Shown here: positions 45,662 to 58,740 of the stretch, one piece after another
Position numbering within the stretch: position 1 is the stretch's first letter
Layout: every line of letters starts with the position of its first letter
Source of the DNA: Sphingosinicella sp. LHD-64
Lineage (GTDB): Bacteria; Pseudomonadota; Alphaproteobacteria; Sphingomonadales; Sphingomonadaceae
Assembly (NCBI RefSeq): GCF_031157375.1
Contig: NZ_JAVIFV010000002.1
Span: 62,001-126,000, forward strand
Direction of reading: 5' to 3'
Length of the DNA stretch: 64,000 nucleotides
Translations under genes and position numbers: made by a program
The notes under the pieces: model-generated
The model's database searches: none
What the model was told of the DNA's origin: nothing
Seen by the model: the letters and a program-made list of their open reading frames with translations, nothing else

Positions 45662-46325
45662 AATGCCTCCTTTGCTGTATCAGGCCCATCAACTTTCGGC
45701 GCGTCACGCCGTCGCGGACAGCCTTGTGTTGGAACGTTTCCGTGACGTTTTCGTGCCATTGCGGGTCGGCGGCACGGATGGCGGTCGCACTGGTCGGATC
45801 GGGCGGCAGTTCAAGCAGCACGAGCGACGGCAATCTCCATCTCGTCCAGTGCCGAGCCTGGCGCGCGGGCCGGACGAAGCGCCGCAGCCAGCCCAGGGCC
45901 GGTGCCCTGAGAGCCCGGCCATCATAACCCGGACGGGCGATGACGGCAATCGGCACGAGGGCGGCGATCTTCCGCCAGTCGCGCCAGAGGTGGAACTGGG
46001 CGAGATTGTCCGCCCCCATCAGCCAGATGAAGCGCCGCTCCGGGAAACGCCGGACCAGTTCGGCGATCGTCCCGACGGTGTAGGTCGTGCCGAGCTCGGC
46101 CTCGATCGCGGTGACCCGGATCGGCGCCCGCCGCGCCGCGGTCCGCGCCGATGCGACGCGGGCTGCCAGCGGCGCCATCCCCGTCTTCGGCTTCAAGGGA
46201 TTGCCCGGCGAGACCAGCCACCACACCTCGTCGAGACCCAGCCGCCTGAGCGCGCCGAGGCTGATCCGGCGATGCCCGCGATGGGCCGGGTTGAAGGAGC
46301 CGCCGAGGAGGCCGGTCAGGGTCAT
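45651..46325 (-). CDS. nadD: Nicotinate-nucleotide adenylyltransferase
   Basis: NadD adenylates nicotinate mononucleotide in NAD synthesis. The 224-residue protein has the nucleotidyltransferase signature GLLGGSFNPAHRGHRRIS, LVSPGNPLKP, the substrate segment FIWLMGADNLAQFHLW and the late motif PTSATAIRAADPQW, close to the usual SSTxIR. It is the first gene of the run nadD-rsfS-rlmH-envC type-ctpA. It is divergent from the DUF3667 genes. Confidence 0.95.
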   Translation of the reverse strand: MTLTGLLGGSFNPAHRGHRRISLGALRRLGLDEVWWLVSPGNPLKPKTGMAPLAARVASARTAARRAPIRVTAIEAELGTTYTVGTIAELVRRFPERRFIWLMGADNLAQFHLWRDWRKIAALVPIAVIARPGYDGRALRAPALGWLRRFVRPARQARHWTRWRLPSLVLLELPPDPTSATAIRAADPQWHENVTETFQHKAVRDGVTRRKLMGLIQQRRHFAR

Positions 46326-46415
46326 GGGCGGGCGATAGCATGGGCACAGGCCGCATGCGAACGGCCTCGACGGCCCGCGGCGGCTTCGTCATAAGGCGGC
46401 CGACAAGGGGCGGTC

Positions 46416-47495
46416 ATGAGCGGAATCGAAGGTGTCGGCGATGCGGTGACGGGCGGCATGTTCGCGCGCGCCATCGAGCCCGAGGCCGGGGAGGCCGCGC
46501 ACGACGCCGGGGGCAAGTGCCTCAATTGCGGCGCCGCGCTGGTCGGCCCCTATTGCCGGATGTGCGGTCAGAAGGGCCACGTCCACCGCACCATCTCGGC
46601 GATCGGACACGATCTCATCCACGGCATCCTCCACCTCGACGGCAAGTTCTGGCGCGCGCTGCCGCTGCTCGCCTGGCGGCCGGGAGACCTGACACGGCGC
46701 TACGTCCATGGCGAGCGCGCGAAATTCGTCTCGCCGCTCGGCATGTTCCTGTTCTCCATTTTCCTGATGTTCGCGGTGCTGCAGATTTTCGGCCTGTCGC
46801 TGAGCAACCTCGACATGCGCTCGAGCGAGGTGGTCCAGCGGAACATGAACGTCGCGCGGCAGGAGGTGGTGCGCGAGCTGCGCGAGGCGCATGACCGCCG
46901 CGCCGCCTTCGCGCGCGGCGAGCGGGTGGTGCTGAAGAACGGCCAGCCGGCGACGCTCGACGCGCTCGACCGGGAGATCGCCGGGGCGCAGGAAGGCGTC
47001 GATGCAGTGCAGGAGCTCAGCACGGGCACCGGGCGCTTCATCGATGCGGACTTCGACACCGGCTGGCCGCGGCTCGACCATGGAATCGAGAAGTTCAACC
47101 AGAATCCGGGCCTCGCGCTCTACAAGCTGCAGGCGAACGGCTACAAATTCTCCTGGCTCTTGATCCCGATCTCGGTGCCGTTCGTGTGGCTGCTGTTCTT
47201 CTGGACGCGGCGCTTCCGCTTCTACGACCACACGGTGTTCGTCACCTATTCGCTCGCCTTCATGTCGCTGTTCGCGATCCTGCTGACGCTGTCCGGCATG
47301 ACCGGCCTGCCGTCCGGCATCATCGCCATCGCGGCGATGATCGTGCCGCCGTTCCACATCTACCGCCAGCTGAAGGGCGCCTACAGCCTCGGCCGGTTCG
47401 GCACGCTGGTGCGCACCTTCCTGCTGGTCAATTTCTGCTTCGTGACGGCCAGCTTCTTCTTCCTGATGCTGCTCGGCATCGGGGCGCTGGGCTAG
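46416..47495 (+). CDS. DUF3667 zinc-ribbon membrane protein, copy 1
   Basis: The 359-residue protein starts with a zinc ribbon (CLNCGAALVGPYCRMCGQ), then the DUF3667 signature ISAIGHDLIHGILHLDGKFW and RYVHGERAKFVSPLGMFLF leading into a first helix. A variable charged middle (about residues 140-215) is followed by three helices near the C terminus (SWLLIPISVPFVWLLFFW, LAFMSLFAILLTLSGMTGLP, RTFLLVNFCFVTASFFFLML). Function is unknown; the family is common in alphaproteobacteria. A paralogue follows after 15 bases. Confidence 0.9.
   Translation: MSGIEGVGDAVTGGMFARAIEPEAGEAAHDAGGKCLNCGAALVGPYCRMCGQKGHVHRTISAIGHDLIHGILHLDGKFWRALPLLAWRPGDLTRRYVHGERAKFVSPLGMFLFSIFLMFAVLQIFGLSLSNLDMRSSEVVQRNMNVARQEVVRELREAHDRRAAFARGERVVLKNGQPATLDALDREIAGAQEGVDAVQELSTGTGRFIDADFDTGWPRLDHGIEKFNQNPGLALYKLQANGYKFSWLLIPISVPFVWLLFFWTRRFRFYDHTVFVTYSLAFMSLFAILLTLSGMTGLPSGIIAIAAMIVPPFHIYRQLKGAYSLGRFGTLVRTFLLVNFCFVTASFFFLMLLGIGALG
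47097..47270 (+). repeat. Near-identical block in the two DUF3667 genes (copy 1; copy 2 at 48189-48362)
   Basis: The 174 bases from AACCAGAATCCG to ATGTCGCTG match copy 2 at 48189-48362 with a single C/T difference, although the neighbouring middle parts of the genes are barely alignable. The offset is 1092 bases. This is far more conserved at synonymous sites than the rest of the genes and suggests recent gene conversion. Confidence 0.9.
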
Positions 47496-47510
47496 GGGAA
47501 AGACCAGGAC

Positions 47511-48587
47511 ATGAGCGGAATCGAGGGTGTGGGCGAAGCAGTGACGGGCGGCATGTTCGCGCGCACCGTGGAGCCGGAAGCAGGCGAGGCGACGCAGGAG
47601 GCGGAGGGCAACTGCCTCAATTGCGGCGCCGGGCTCACCGGCGCCTATTGCCGCCGCTGCGGCCAGAAGGGCCATGTCCACCGCACCATCTCGGCGATCG
47701 GCCATGACCTGATCCACGGCATCCTCCACCTCGACGGCAAGTTCTGGCGGACGTTGCCGATGCTCGCCTGGCGGCCGGGCGAGCTGACGCGGCGCTACGT
47801 CCATGGCGAGCGGGCGAAATTCGTCTCGCCGCTCGGCATGTTCCTGTTCGCGATCTTCCTGATGTTCGCAATCTTGCAGATCTACGGCCTGTCCCTCACC
47901 AGCCTGAGCGATGGCCCCCTCGGTGCGGCGCGCGGCGTGGAAATGGCCGAGCAAGGCATGGCCGCGGAACTGGCGCGGGCGCAGGAGAGCCGGCGCGAAT
48001 GGCTGACGGAACGCCGCGACGACGGACGCCGCGCCGAGCGGGTGGCCCGATACGATCGCCGGATCGCGGAGCTGCAGCAGGGCCGTCAGGCGCTGGCCCA
48101 GCTGCGGCGGAGCGCGCCCACGCTCAATGCGACCGACGACGGGGTCAGGACGGGTTGGGCGCGGCTCGACTCCGGTCTCAAGAAGATCAACCAGAATCCG
48201 GGCCTCGCGCTCTACAAGCTGCAGGCGAACGGCTACAAATTCTCCTGGCTCTTGATCCCGATCTCGGTGCCGTTCGTGTGGCTGCTGTTCTTCTGGACGC
48301 GGCGCTTCCGCTTCTACGACCATACGGTGTTCGTCACCTATTCGCTCGCCTTCATGTCGCTGCTCGCGATCGTGCTGACCATCCTCGGCTTCGCCGGCGT
48401 GCCGACGGCGATCATCGCCACCGCGGGCACGTTCATCCCGCCGATCCATATGTATCGTCAGCTGAAACAGGCCTACAGCCTCGGCTGGGTCGGGGCGCTG
48501 GTGCGCACCTTCCTGCTGGTCAATTTCTGCTTCGTCACCGCCAGCCTGTTCTTCGTGCTGCTGCTCGGCATCGGCGCACTGGGATAG
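47511..48587 (+). CDS. DUF3667 zinc-ribbon membrane protein, copy 2
   Basis: The 358-residue protein is a tandem paralogue of the preceding gene, with the same zinc ribbon (CLNCGAGLTGAYCRRCGQ), signature block and C-terminal helices. The middle is unrelated (for example MAEQGMAAELARAQESRREW and RRIAELQQGRQALAQLRRS), suggesting diversifying or relaxed selection of a periplasmic or cytoplasmic loop. The start has AGGACATG upstream; both genes begin with MSGIEGVG. A terminator follows directly, so the pair is one transcript. Confidence 0.9.
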   Translation: MSGIEGVGEAVTGGMFARTVEPEAGEATQEAEGNCLNCGAGLTGAYCRRCGQKGHVHRTISAIGHDLIHGILHLDGKFWRTLPMLAWRPGELTRRYVHGERAKFVSPLGMFLFAIFLMFAILQIYGLSLTSLSDGPLGAARGVEMAEQGMAAELARAQESRREWLTERRDDGRRAERVARYDRRIAELQQGRQALAQLRRSAPTLNATDDGVRTGWARLDSGLKKINQNPGLALYKLQANGYKFSWLLIPISVPFVWLLFFWTRRFRFYDHTVFVTYSLAFMSLLAIVLTILGFAGVPTAIIATAGTFIPPIHMYRQLKQAYSLGWVGALVRTFLLVNFCFVTASLFFVLLLGIGALG

Positions 48588-48623
48588 AAAAAGGGCGGCC
48601 CGAACGGACCGCCCCTTTTTTTG
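48588..48623 (+). terminator. Terminator between DUF3667 copy 2 and ftsH
   Basis: AAAAAGGGCGG and CCGCCCCTTTTTTT pair around a short loop (with one mismatch near the loop) and end in seven T residues. Because ftsH converges from the other side, the hairpin can serve both genes. Confidence 0.85.
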
Positions 48624-48637
48624 GCCTGATCTTAACG

Positions 48638-50593
<1,956 letters not shown>

Positions 50594-50666
50594 CGCTTTT
50601 CCCTTCACACCCAAGATAGGATGTCGCCCGCGAAGCGCAATGTAGACATTGGGTGTGAACGGCGGA

Positions 50667-51761
50667 TTAGCGCGCGTTTGCCCCTCTCTGCGGCGCCAAA
50701 GGCACGCTGAACGCCTGTCCGGCCTCCGTGGTGACGAAGCGGCCCGGCGCGAGGCCGCGGACGCGGGAGAGCACCGCGAGGCGCTGGCGGGGCTCGTCGA
50801 TCGGCTCCCAGGTCAGCTGGAACGTGCCCCAGTGCATGCCGATGGCCTGTACGGGATCGAGGATCACGAAGACGCGCATCGCCTCCTCGGGGTTGAGATG
50901 ATTGGCCTCCATCACGTCGCGCGGCGCGTAGGCGCCGATCGGCAGGATGGCGAGTCGATAGGGGCCGCGGCGCGCCGCCTCGCGCACCCAGGCGCCGTCG
51001 CCCCAGCCGGTGTCGCCGGCGAAGAAAATGTTGCCCGCAGGCGTGCGCACCGTGAAGGCCGACCAAAGGGCCCGGTTGCGGTCGGTGAACCAGCGCGAGC
51101 CCCAGTGGTGGTTGCGTTCGACGATCACCTCGGCCGAGCCCGCGGCGACGCGCCCGCCCCAGTCGCGCGCCTGGGCGTCGATGCCGGCGCGGCGGAGGAT
51201 CGTGTCGTTGCCGAGGCTGGTGACGATCAGCGGTCGATCGCGCGCCCAGAGGCGGCGGAGCGTCGCCAGGTCCAGATGGTCGTAATGATTGTGGCTGACG
51301 AGGACGAGGTCGATCCTCGGCAGGTCTTCGAACCGCACGCCCGGCACCCGGACGCGGCGCGGCCCGGCGAAGGAGAAGGGCGAGGCGCGCTCCGACCAGA
51401 TCGGGTCAGTGAGGATGTTGAGCCCGGCGGTCTGGACCAGCACGGTGGCGTGGCCGATCCAGGTGACGCGCATGTCGTTGCCGGCAATGCGGCGGGACGG
51501 AACCGTCGGCGTGACCGGCACCTGCGCCGGCCATTCGGCCCGCCCCTCGGCGCGGAGCATGCGGGTGAAGACGCTGCCCGGCCGTGGCGGGCGGGGCGCA
51601 TCGGGATCGGGATTGAAGAAGCGGGCGCCGTCATAATGGCCGCTCGCCGGTCCCTCATAATAGATCCGGTCGAGGAAGGGCGGGACGAGCGTCGGCGCGA
51701 AGCACAGGAGAATGGCCAGGGAAAGGAGGGTCGTTCCCAGCCATCGCAGCGTCGCCCGCAT
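50667..51761 (-). CDS. Membrane-anchored MBL-fold hydrolase (NAPE-PLD/UlaG-like)
   Basis: The 364-residue protein starts with a hydrophobic segment ([20 protein letters not shown]) and then a metallo-beta-lactamase fold. The metal site HxHxDH is clear in [10 protein letters not shown]; further ligands occur in [25 protein letters not shown] and [12 protein letters not shown]. The nearest characterised relatives are N-acyl-phosphatidylethanolamine phospholipase D-like and UlaG-like hydrolases, so a phosphodiester or lactone substrate is possible. It follows ftsH upstream on the same strand with a 73-base gap. Confidence 0.88.
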   Translation of the reverse strand: MRATLRWLGTTLLSLAILLCFAPTLVPPFLDRIYYEGPASGHYDGARFFNPDPDAPRPPRPGSVFTRMLRAEGRAEWPAQVPVTPTVPSRRIAGNDMRVTWIGHATVLVQTAGLNILTDPIWSERASPFSFAGPRRVRVPGVRFEDLPRIDLVLVSHNHYDHLDLATLRRLWARDRPLIVTSLGNDTILRRAGIDAQARDWGGRVAAGSAEVIVERNHHWGSRWFTDRNRALWSAFTVRTPAGNIFFAGDTGWGDGAWVREAARRGPYRLAILPIGAYAPRDVMEANHLNPEEAMRVFVILDPVQAIGMHWGTFQLTWEPIDEPRQRLAVLSRVRGLAPGRFVTTEAGQAFSVPLAPQRGANAR

Positions 51762-51806
51762 CGGCGCCTACATAGGGGCGCCGCACGGGTGGGCAAGCGC
51801 AGAGAG

Positions 51807-52259
51807 TCAACCCGCGATGGTGAAGCCCGGCGGCGCGCGGTTCTCGACATGCTCCTCATGGTACATGTCGAAGACGATGCGCCGCGTCGTGCCGCCGCAG
51901 GCGACGGCATAGGCGTTGGTCACGGTGCCGAAGGCGCCGACGCCGGACTCGTTGCGCGCGCCGAGCCGGATCGCGGCGCCGTCGGCGCAGCGCAGCCGCG
52001 CGAGATAGGCACGTTCGCCGTCCGGCCCGCCGACCCGCACGGGATTGTCGATCGAGCCGAGCGGAAAGGCCGCTGCTTCCGCGATCAGCCGCTGCATCTC
52101 CTGTTCGGACGCGGCCGGGTCCATCTGGCCGAGCATTTCCTCGGGCGTGGCGGTCGGTGCGCCGAGCTCCGGCTGGCGCTGCTGTTGCTGCTGGGCGGTG
52201 GCGGGGACCGAAAGGAGGACGGCGGGGGCGAGGAGGAGGGCAAGCAAAGGAGTACGCAT
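51807..52259 (-). CDS. Exported hypothetical protein (150 aa)
   Basis: The product has a strong Sec signal (MRTPLLALLLAPAVLLSVPA) followed by a Gln run and a Pro/Glu-rich linker, then a domain with two cysteines (LARLRCADGAAIRLG and AYAVACGGTTRR). The segment FPLGSIDNPVRVGGPDGERAYLARLRC looks like a small periplasmic beta domain that recurs in alphaproteobacteria, but I cannot name it. The start is taken at the ATG at 52259, four codons inside an alternative start, because the signal begins there. Confidence 0.75.
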   Translation of the reverse strand: MRTPLLALLLAPAVLLSVPATAQQQQQRQPELGAPTATPEEMLGQMDPAASEQEMQRLIAEAAAFPLGSIDNPVRVGGPDGERAYLARLRCADGAAIRLGARNESGVGAFGTVTNAYAVACGGTTRRIVFDMYHEEHVENRAPPGFTIAG

Positions 52260-52345
52260 GGGAATCTCCAAGGGGGGCCGTCTATCTAGGAAGCTTCGCG
52301 CGGCGCGTCATCCCAAATGCGGCGACGTGCTTCGGCGCATGAGGA

Positions 52346-55576
<3,231 letters not shown>

Positions 55577-55578
55577 GA

Positions 55579-55620
55579 TTGCCCGCCCCCAAGGAAATGA
55601 CTATATGAAGTGACCACTTC
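55579..55620 (+). promoter_or_regulatory. Promoter and operator of the Phd/VapC module
   Basis: TTGCCC and TATATG are 17 bases apart, and the palindrome GAAGTG-AC-CACTTC (55607-55620) overlaps the -10 region. This is the usual arrangement for self-repression by an antitoxin. The sequence lies between the divergent dnaE2 and antitoxin starts, so the same protein could also influence dnaE2. Confidence 0.6.
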
Positions 55621-55633
55621 TGGAGACTTGGTC

Positions 55634-55897
55634 ATGGGCAAGATGATCGGCGCGGCGGAATTCAAGGCGCATTGCCTGCGCATCCTCGACGAGGTGGAGC
55701 GCACGGGCGAGCCCGTGACCATCACCAAGCGGGGCAAGCCGGTCGGCGTGCTGCGTCCGGCGCCGAAGGAGGAAAAGCGACTGTTCTTCGGCTGCATGAA
55801 GAATTCCGGATATCGGTTCGACGATCCTTTCAGTCCCGCCATCGACCCTAGCGAAGTACATGCCAACGATCCCGCCAAGTGGGATGATCTTCCTTGA
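55634..55897 (+). CDS. Phd/YefM-type antitoxin
   Basis: The 87-residue protein shows the Phd/YefM DNA-binding fold at the N terminus (IGAAEFKAHCLRILDEVERT, PVTITKRGKPVGVLRP), and a C-terminal tail (YRFDDPFSPAIDPSEVHAND, WDDLP) that would wrap the toxin. It should neutralise the following PIN toxin and bind the GAAGTG palindrome upstream. The ATG at 55634 is taken; a GTG further upstream overlaps the operator. The stop overlaps the toxin start (TTGA). Confidence 0.88.
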   Translation: MGKMIGAAEFKAHCLRILDEVERTGEPVTITKRGKPVGVLRPAPKEEKRLFFGCMKNSGYRFDDPFSPAIDPSEVHANDPAKWDDLP

Positions 55898-56298
55898 TCC
55901 TTCTCGATACGGCGACCCTCGTCTGGTTCACGCTGGGAGACGGGCGGCTCGGGCCTGAAAGCCGACGTTTGATTGAGACCGGAAATGCGTTCTCGCTTTC
56001 GGCGATTACGCCATGGGAGGTTGCGATGCTGGTCGGGAAGGGGCGGTTGAACCTCGGCCAAGGCCCCCTCGACTGGATCAGCAGAATATTGTCCGATCCG
56101 CGCATGGAACTGGTGCCGGTTGCGCCGAAATTGGCTGTCGCGGCAGGCCTCCTTCCCCCAGCCATTCATGGTGATCCCGCAGACCGGCTGATCCTGGCAA
56201 CGGCCAACGATTTGGTTTGTCCGGTGCTGACTCCCGATGAGAAAATCCTGGAATATGCCGCACAAGGCCATGTCCAGGCTCTCGACGCCCGTCACTGA
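55894..56298 (+). CDS. VapC-type PIN-domain ribonuclease toxin
   Basis: The 134-residue toxin is a PIN-domain RNase that typically cleaves tRNA or rRNA. The acidic active-site residues are in place: Asp5 in ILLDTATLVW, Glu in ITPWEVAML, and the Asp pair in HGDPADRLILATA. It begins with TTG overlapping the antitoxin stop, which fixes the start. It is on the opposite strand to imuB and dnaE2, ending six bases from the imuB stop. Confidence 0.9.
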   Translation: MILLDTATLVWFTLGDGRLGPESRRLIETGNAFSLSAITPWEVAMLVGKGRLNLGQGPLDWISRILSDPRMELVPVAPKLAVAAGLLPPAIHGDPADRLILATANDLVCPVLTPDEKILEYAAQGHVQALDARH

Positions 56299-56303
56299 GC
56301 CGC

Positions 56304-57938
56304 TCATCCGAACACCCCGTGCAGGTGCCAGCTGCGATCGCCGGTGGCCTCGGTTTCGCCATCGCCCTTGCGGAACAGCCAGAAGCGACGGCCCTCGTCA
56401 TCCTCGACGGCGTAATAGTCGCGGATCGCCTCGCGCTCCTCGGCGCGGCGCCACCATTCCCCGTAGACGCGTTCCGGGCCGTCGCCGGCGACGATCTTGT
56501 AGAGCCGGTCGCGCCATTTGAAGTGGGCGGGCATCCCATCCGGATGTTCCGCCATGACGAAATCGACCGGCTCGGGCGGGATGACGAGGCGGGCCGGACG
56601 GGGCCATTTCGGCCAGTTCGCCGCTTGGCCTAGCGGATCGATGCGCGCGACGCTGCGCTCGGGCAGATCGCTTTCGAGCGCGCTCAGGCGGTAGATGCGG
56701 GGGCGGCCGAGGCGGACGGCGAGACGGTCGACGAGGCCGGCGAGATCGCCGCCGCTCGGCTGGCCCAACTCGGTTTCGATCGGTTGGGACTCGAGCGGCT
56801 CGACGCAGGCCGCGACGAGGCGGAGGCTTTCCAGGCCGAAGCCGGGCTCGAGCGTCTCGATCCGCGGCGCCATCAGGCGGAAGAGATGGGCGCCGTCGCG
56901 GGTGGCGCGGGCGGTGCCGATCGCGGCGCGCTGGACGTCGCCGTCGACGCGGTCGCAGAGCAGCACCAGCCGGCGCACGCCGAGGCCGGTTTCCTCCAGC
57001 AACGGGACGAGCCGGCGCATGCCCTCGCCCAGCGCTTCGGCGATCGCCTCGGGCGTGGCGATCGGCTCGAGGAAGCGGAGCAGAATTTCGGGCGGCTCCT
57101 CGGGCACGATCGGGTCGAACGGCTCGCCGATCCGGCCGAGCGCCTGATCGAGACGGGTAAGCAAGGTGCTGCCGAAACGCCGCTGGAGGGGGCCGCGCGG
57201 CATGGCGATCAGCTCGCCGACCCGCCCGATGCCGAGGCGGCGGCCGGCGTCGAGCACCTCCGCGTCGAGACGCAGCGCCGCGAGCGGGAAATCGGTGATC
57301 GCCTGCGCTTCGCCTCCGATGGGACAGAGGGTGAGCGGCCGCCCGGAAAAACGCGCGAGCGCGTGGGCGGCACCGAGGCTGCCCGCCACCGCGATGCGGG
57401 CGGCGAAGCCCAGGCGGCGGCAGAAGGCGAGGATGCGTTCGCACATCCGTTCCTCGCCACCGAACAGATGGGCGACACCGGTGAGGTCGAACCACAGGCC
57501 GTCCGGGCCGGACAGGGCCGCGCGCGGCGTCCAGCGGCGGGCGGCGAACAGGGCCAGGCGCTGGAGCCACGCGGCGTCGCCGTCATGGTCGGCATCGCGC
57601 ACGTCGAGGCCGGGGACGAGGATGCGCGCCTGGGTGAGCGGCATGCCGGGATCGAGACCGAGCGCACGCGCCTGACGCGAGGCGGCGGCGACGAGGAGGC
57701 GGTTGCCATCGCGGTGCGCGGTGACCAGCGCGCCGGTGCCGTCGCGGATGATCACATCCTGCGCCGGCGCCTCGCGTGCCCAGCGCGCACCAGGCCGCCA
57801 GTGGCCGCTACGCGCGGGCAGCACGCGATCGGCGTCAGGCAGCCAGAGCGGGCGGCGCGGCGGCGCGGCGGTCCGCTCCGTGCGCCTGATCCGGTCGATC
57901 GCCAGATCGGGCAGCCAGAGCGAGGCGAGCCTCGGCAT
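56304..57938 (-). CDS. imuB: ImuB, Y-family-like mutasome scaffold
   Basis: ImuB is a catalytically inactive Y-family polymerase homologue that bridges DnaE2, ImuA and the beta clamp in SOS mutagenesis. The 544-residue protein begins with the canonical MPRLASLWLPDLAIDR, has an IMS-like fold (GPDGLWFDLTGVAHLFGG, ARIAVAGSLGAAHALARF) but not the acidic catalytic set, and ends in a C-terminal domain HLHGVFG. The start is fixed by the conserved N terminus and lies 104 bases inside imuA. Confidence 0.92.
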   Translation of the reverse strand: MPRLASLWLPDLAIDRIRRTERTAAPPRRPLWLPDADRVLPARSGHWRPGARWAREAPAQDVIIRDGTGALVTAHRDGNRLLVAAASRQARALGLDPGMPLTQARILVPGLDVRDADHDGDAAWLQRLALFAARRWTPRAALSGPDGLWFDLTGVAHLFGGEERMCERILAFCRRLGFAARIAVAGSLGAAHALARFSGRPLTLCPIGGEAQAITDFPLAALRLDAEVLDAGRRLGIGRVGELIAMPRGPLQRRFGSTLLTRLDQALGRIGEPFDPIVPEEPPEILLRFLEPIATPEAIAEALGEGMRRLVPLLEETGLGVRRLVLLCDRVDGDVQRAAIGTARATRDGAHLFRLMAPRIETLEPGFGLESLRLVAACVEPLESQPIETELGQPSGGDLAGLVDRLAVRLGRPRIYRLSALESDLPERSVARIDPLGQAANWPKWPRPARLVIPPEPVDFVMAEHPDGMPAHFKWRDRLYKIVAGDGPERVYGEWWRRAEEREAIRDYYAVEDDEGRRFWLFRKGDGETEATGDRSWHLHGVFG

Positions 57939-58641
57939 CGGGGGCCTCCAGTATCCATGTATGCGGCGGCCCGCCCCGCTGGCGGACGAGCGCGACCTGC
58001 CAGCAGGCGCGACCGAGCCCGGCATAAGGGAGCGGCGCGGCCGGCACGCAGCCGATCCGCCAGCGAGTGACGGCGGGGGACGGCGCGGCGAGCGGATCCG
58101 CCCCGCTCTTGCGCCAGCGCCGCAGCAGCAGCGCCGCCGTGCCGCTGTCCTCGGCGCCGAGTTGGAGCCGACGCAGGTTCGCCATGCCGGCGCGCGCCAC
58201 CTCTCCCACCACCGCGGCCAGGCCGCCATAGCGCAGCCCCTCCTCCATCACCGCGAGCAGCTCGGCATCGTCGCGGCAATCGGCGTAGACGACCTGATCG
58301 GGCGGCAGTCCCGCCTGCGCCAGGGCCGGGGCGAACAGGTCCCGGCGGGCAAGCGCCCAGAGCACCTGTCCGCCCTGCGCGCGCACGAAGCGGCCTGCCG
58401 CCGCGGCAAGAAACAGGGTAGCGGCCGCTTCGTCGCCCGGTGCAAGCGTATCGGCCGCCGCCTCATGCAGCGCCGGCGCGAGCCCGCACGCCGCCAGCCG
58501 GTCATCCACCCCGGCGATCCCGAACGGCACGGCAGGCCGCTCGGCGGCACGACCGATCTGCTCGAGCGCGCGCACCTCGGCCCGCAACGCGGCAAGGCGC
58601 GGATCGGCGAGGGCCGCAGCGGAGGAGCGACTCGGAGTCAT
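57835..58641 (-). CDS. imuA: ImuA, RecA-like mutasome protein
   Basis: ImuA is the RecA-fold partner of ImuB and DnaE2. The 268-residue protein has the expected core (FGIAGVDDRLAACGLAPALH, QVLWALARRDLFAPALAQAG, YGGLAAVVGEVARAGMANLR) with no Walker A motif, and a basic Pro/Arg-rich C terminus overlapping imuB. It begins at 58641, with an AGGA four bases ahead that sits inside the first LexA box. It is the first gene of the operon. Confidence 0.92.
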   Translation of the reverse strand: MTPSRSSAAALADPRLAALRAEVRALEQIGRAAERPAVPFGIAGVDDRLAACGLAPALHEAAADTLAPGDEAAATLFLAAAAGRFVRAQGGQVLWALARRDLFAPALAQAGLPPDQVVYADCRDDAELLAVMEEGLRYGGLAAVVGEVARAGMANLRRLQLGAEDSGTAALLLRRWRKSGADPLAAPSPAVTRWRIGCVPAAPLPYAGLGRACWQVALVRQRGGPPHTWILEAPDAEARLALAARSGDRPDQAHGADRRAAAPPALAA

Positions 58642-58643
58642 AT

Positions 58644-58669
58644 GTTCCTGTTATGTTCCTCCCACGTTC
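58644..58669. promoter_or_regulatory. Two overlapping LexA (SOS) boxes at the imuA promoter
   Basis: GTTC occurs at 58644, 58655 and 58666, so GTTC-N7-GTTC-N7-GTTC gives two LexA sites of the alphaproteobacterial type sharing the middle half-site. A good -35 (TTGACT on the minus strand at 58676-58681) lies just beyond. The near site ends three bases from the imuA start codon, so LexA would block both transcription start and the ribosome binding site. Confidence 0.88.
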
Positions 58670-58740
58670 AGCAAGAGTCAAGGCGGCCGAGGGAAGGACA
58701 ATGCTCGACATCCCGACGCGGCATACCCACAAAGGCTCCG

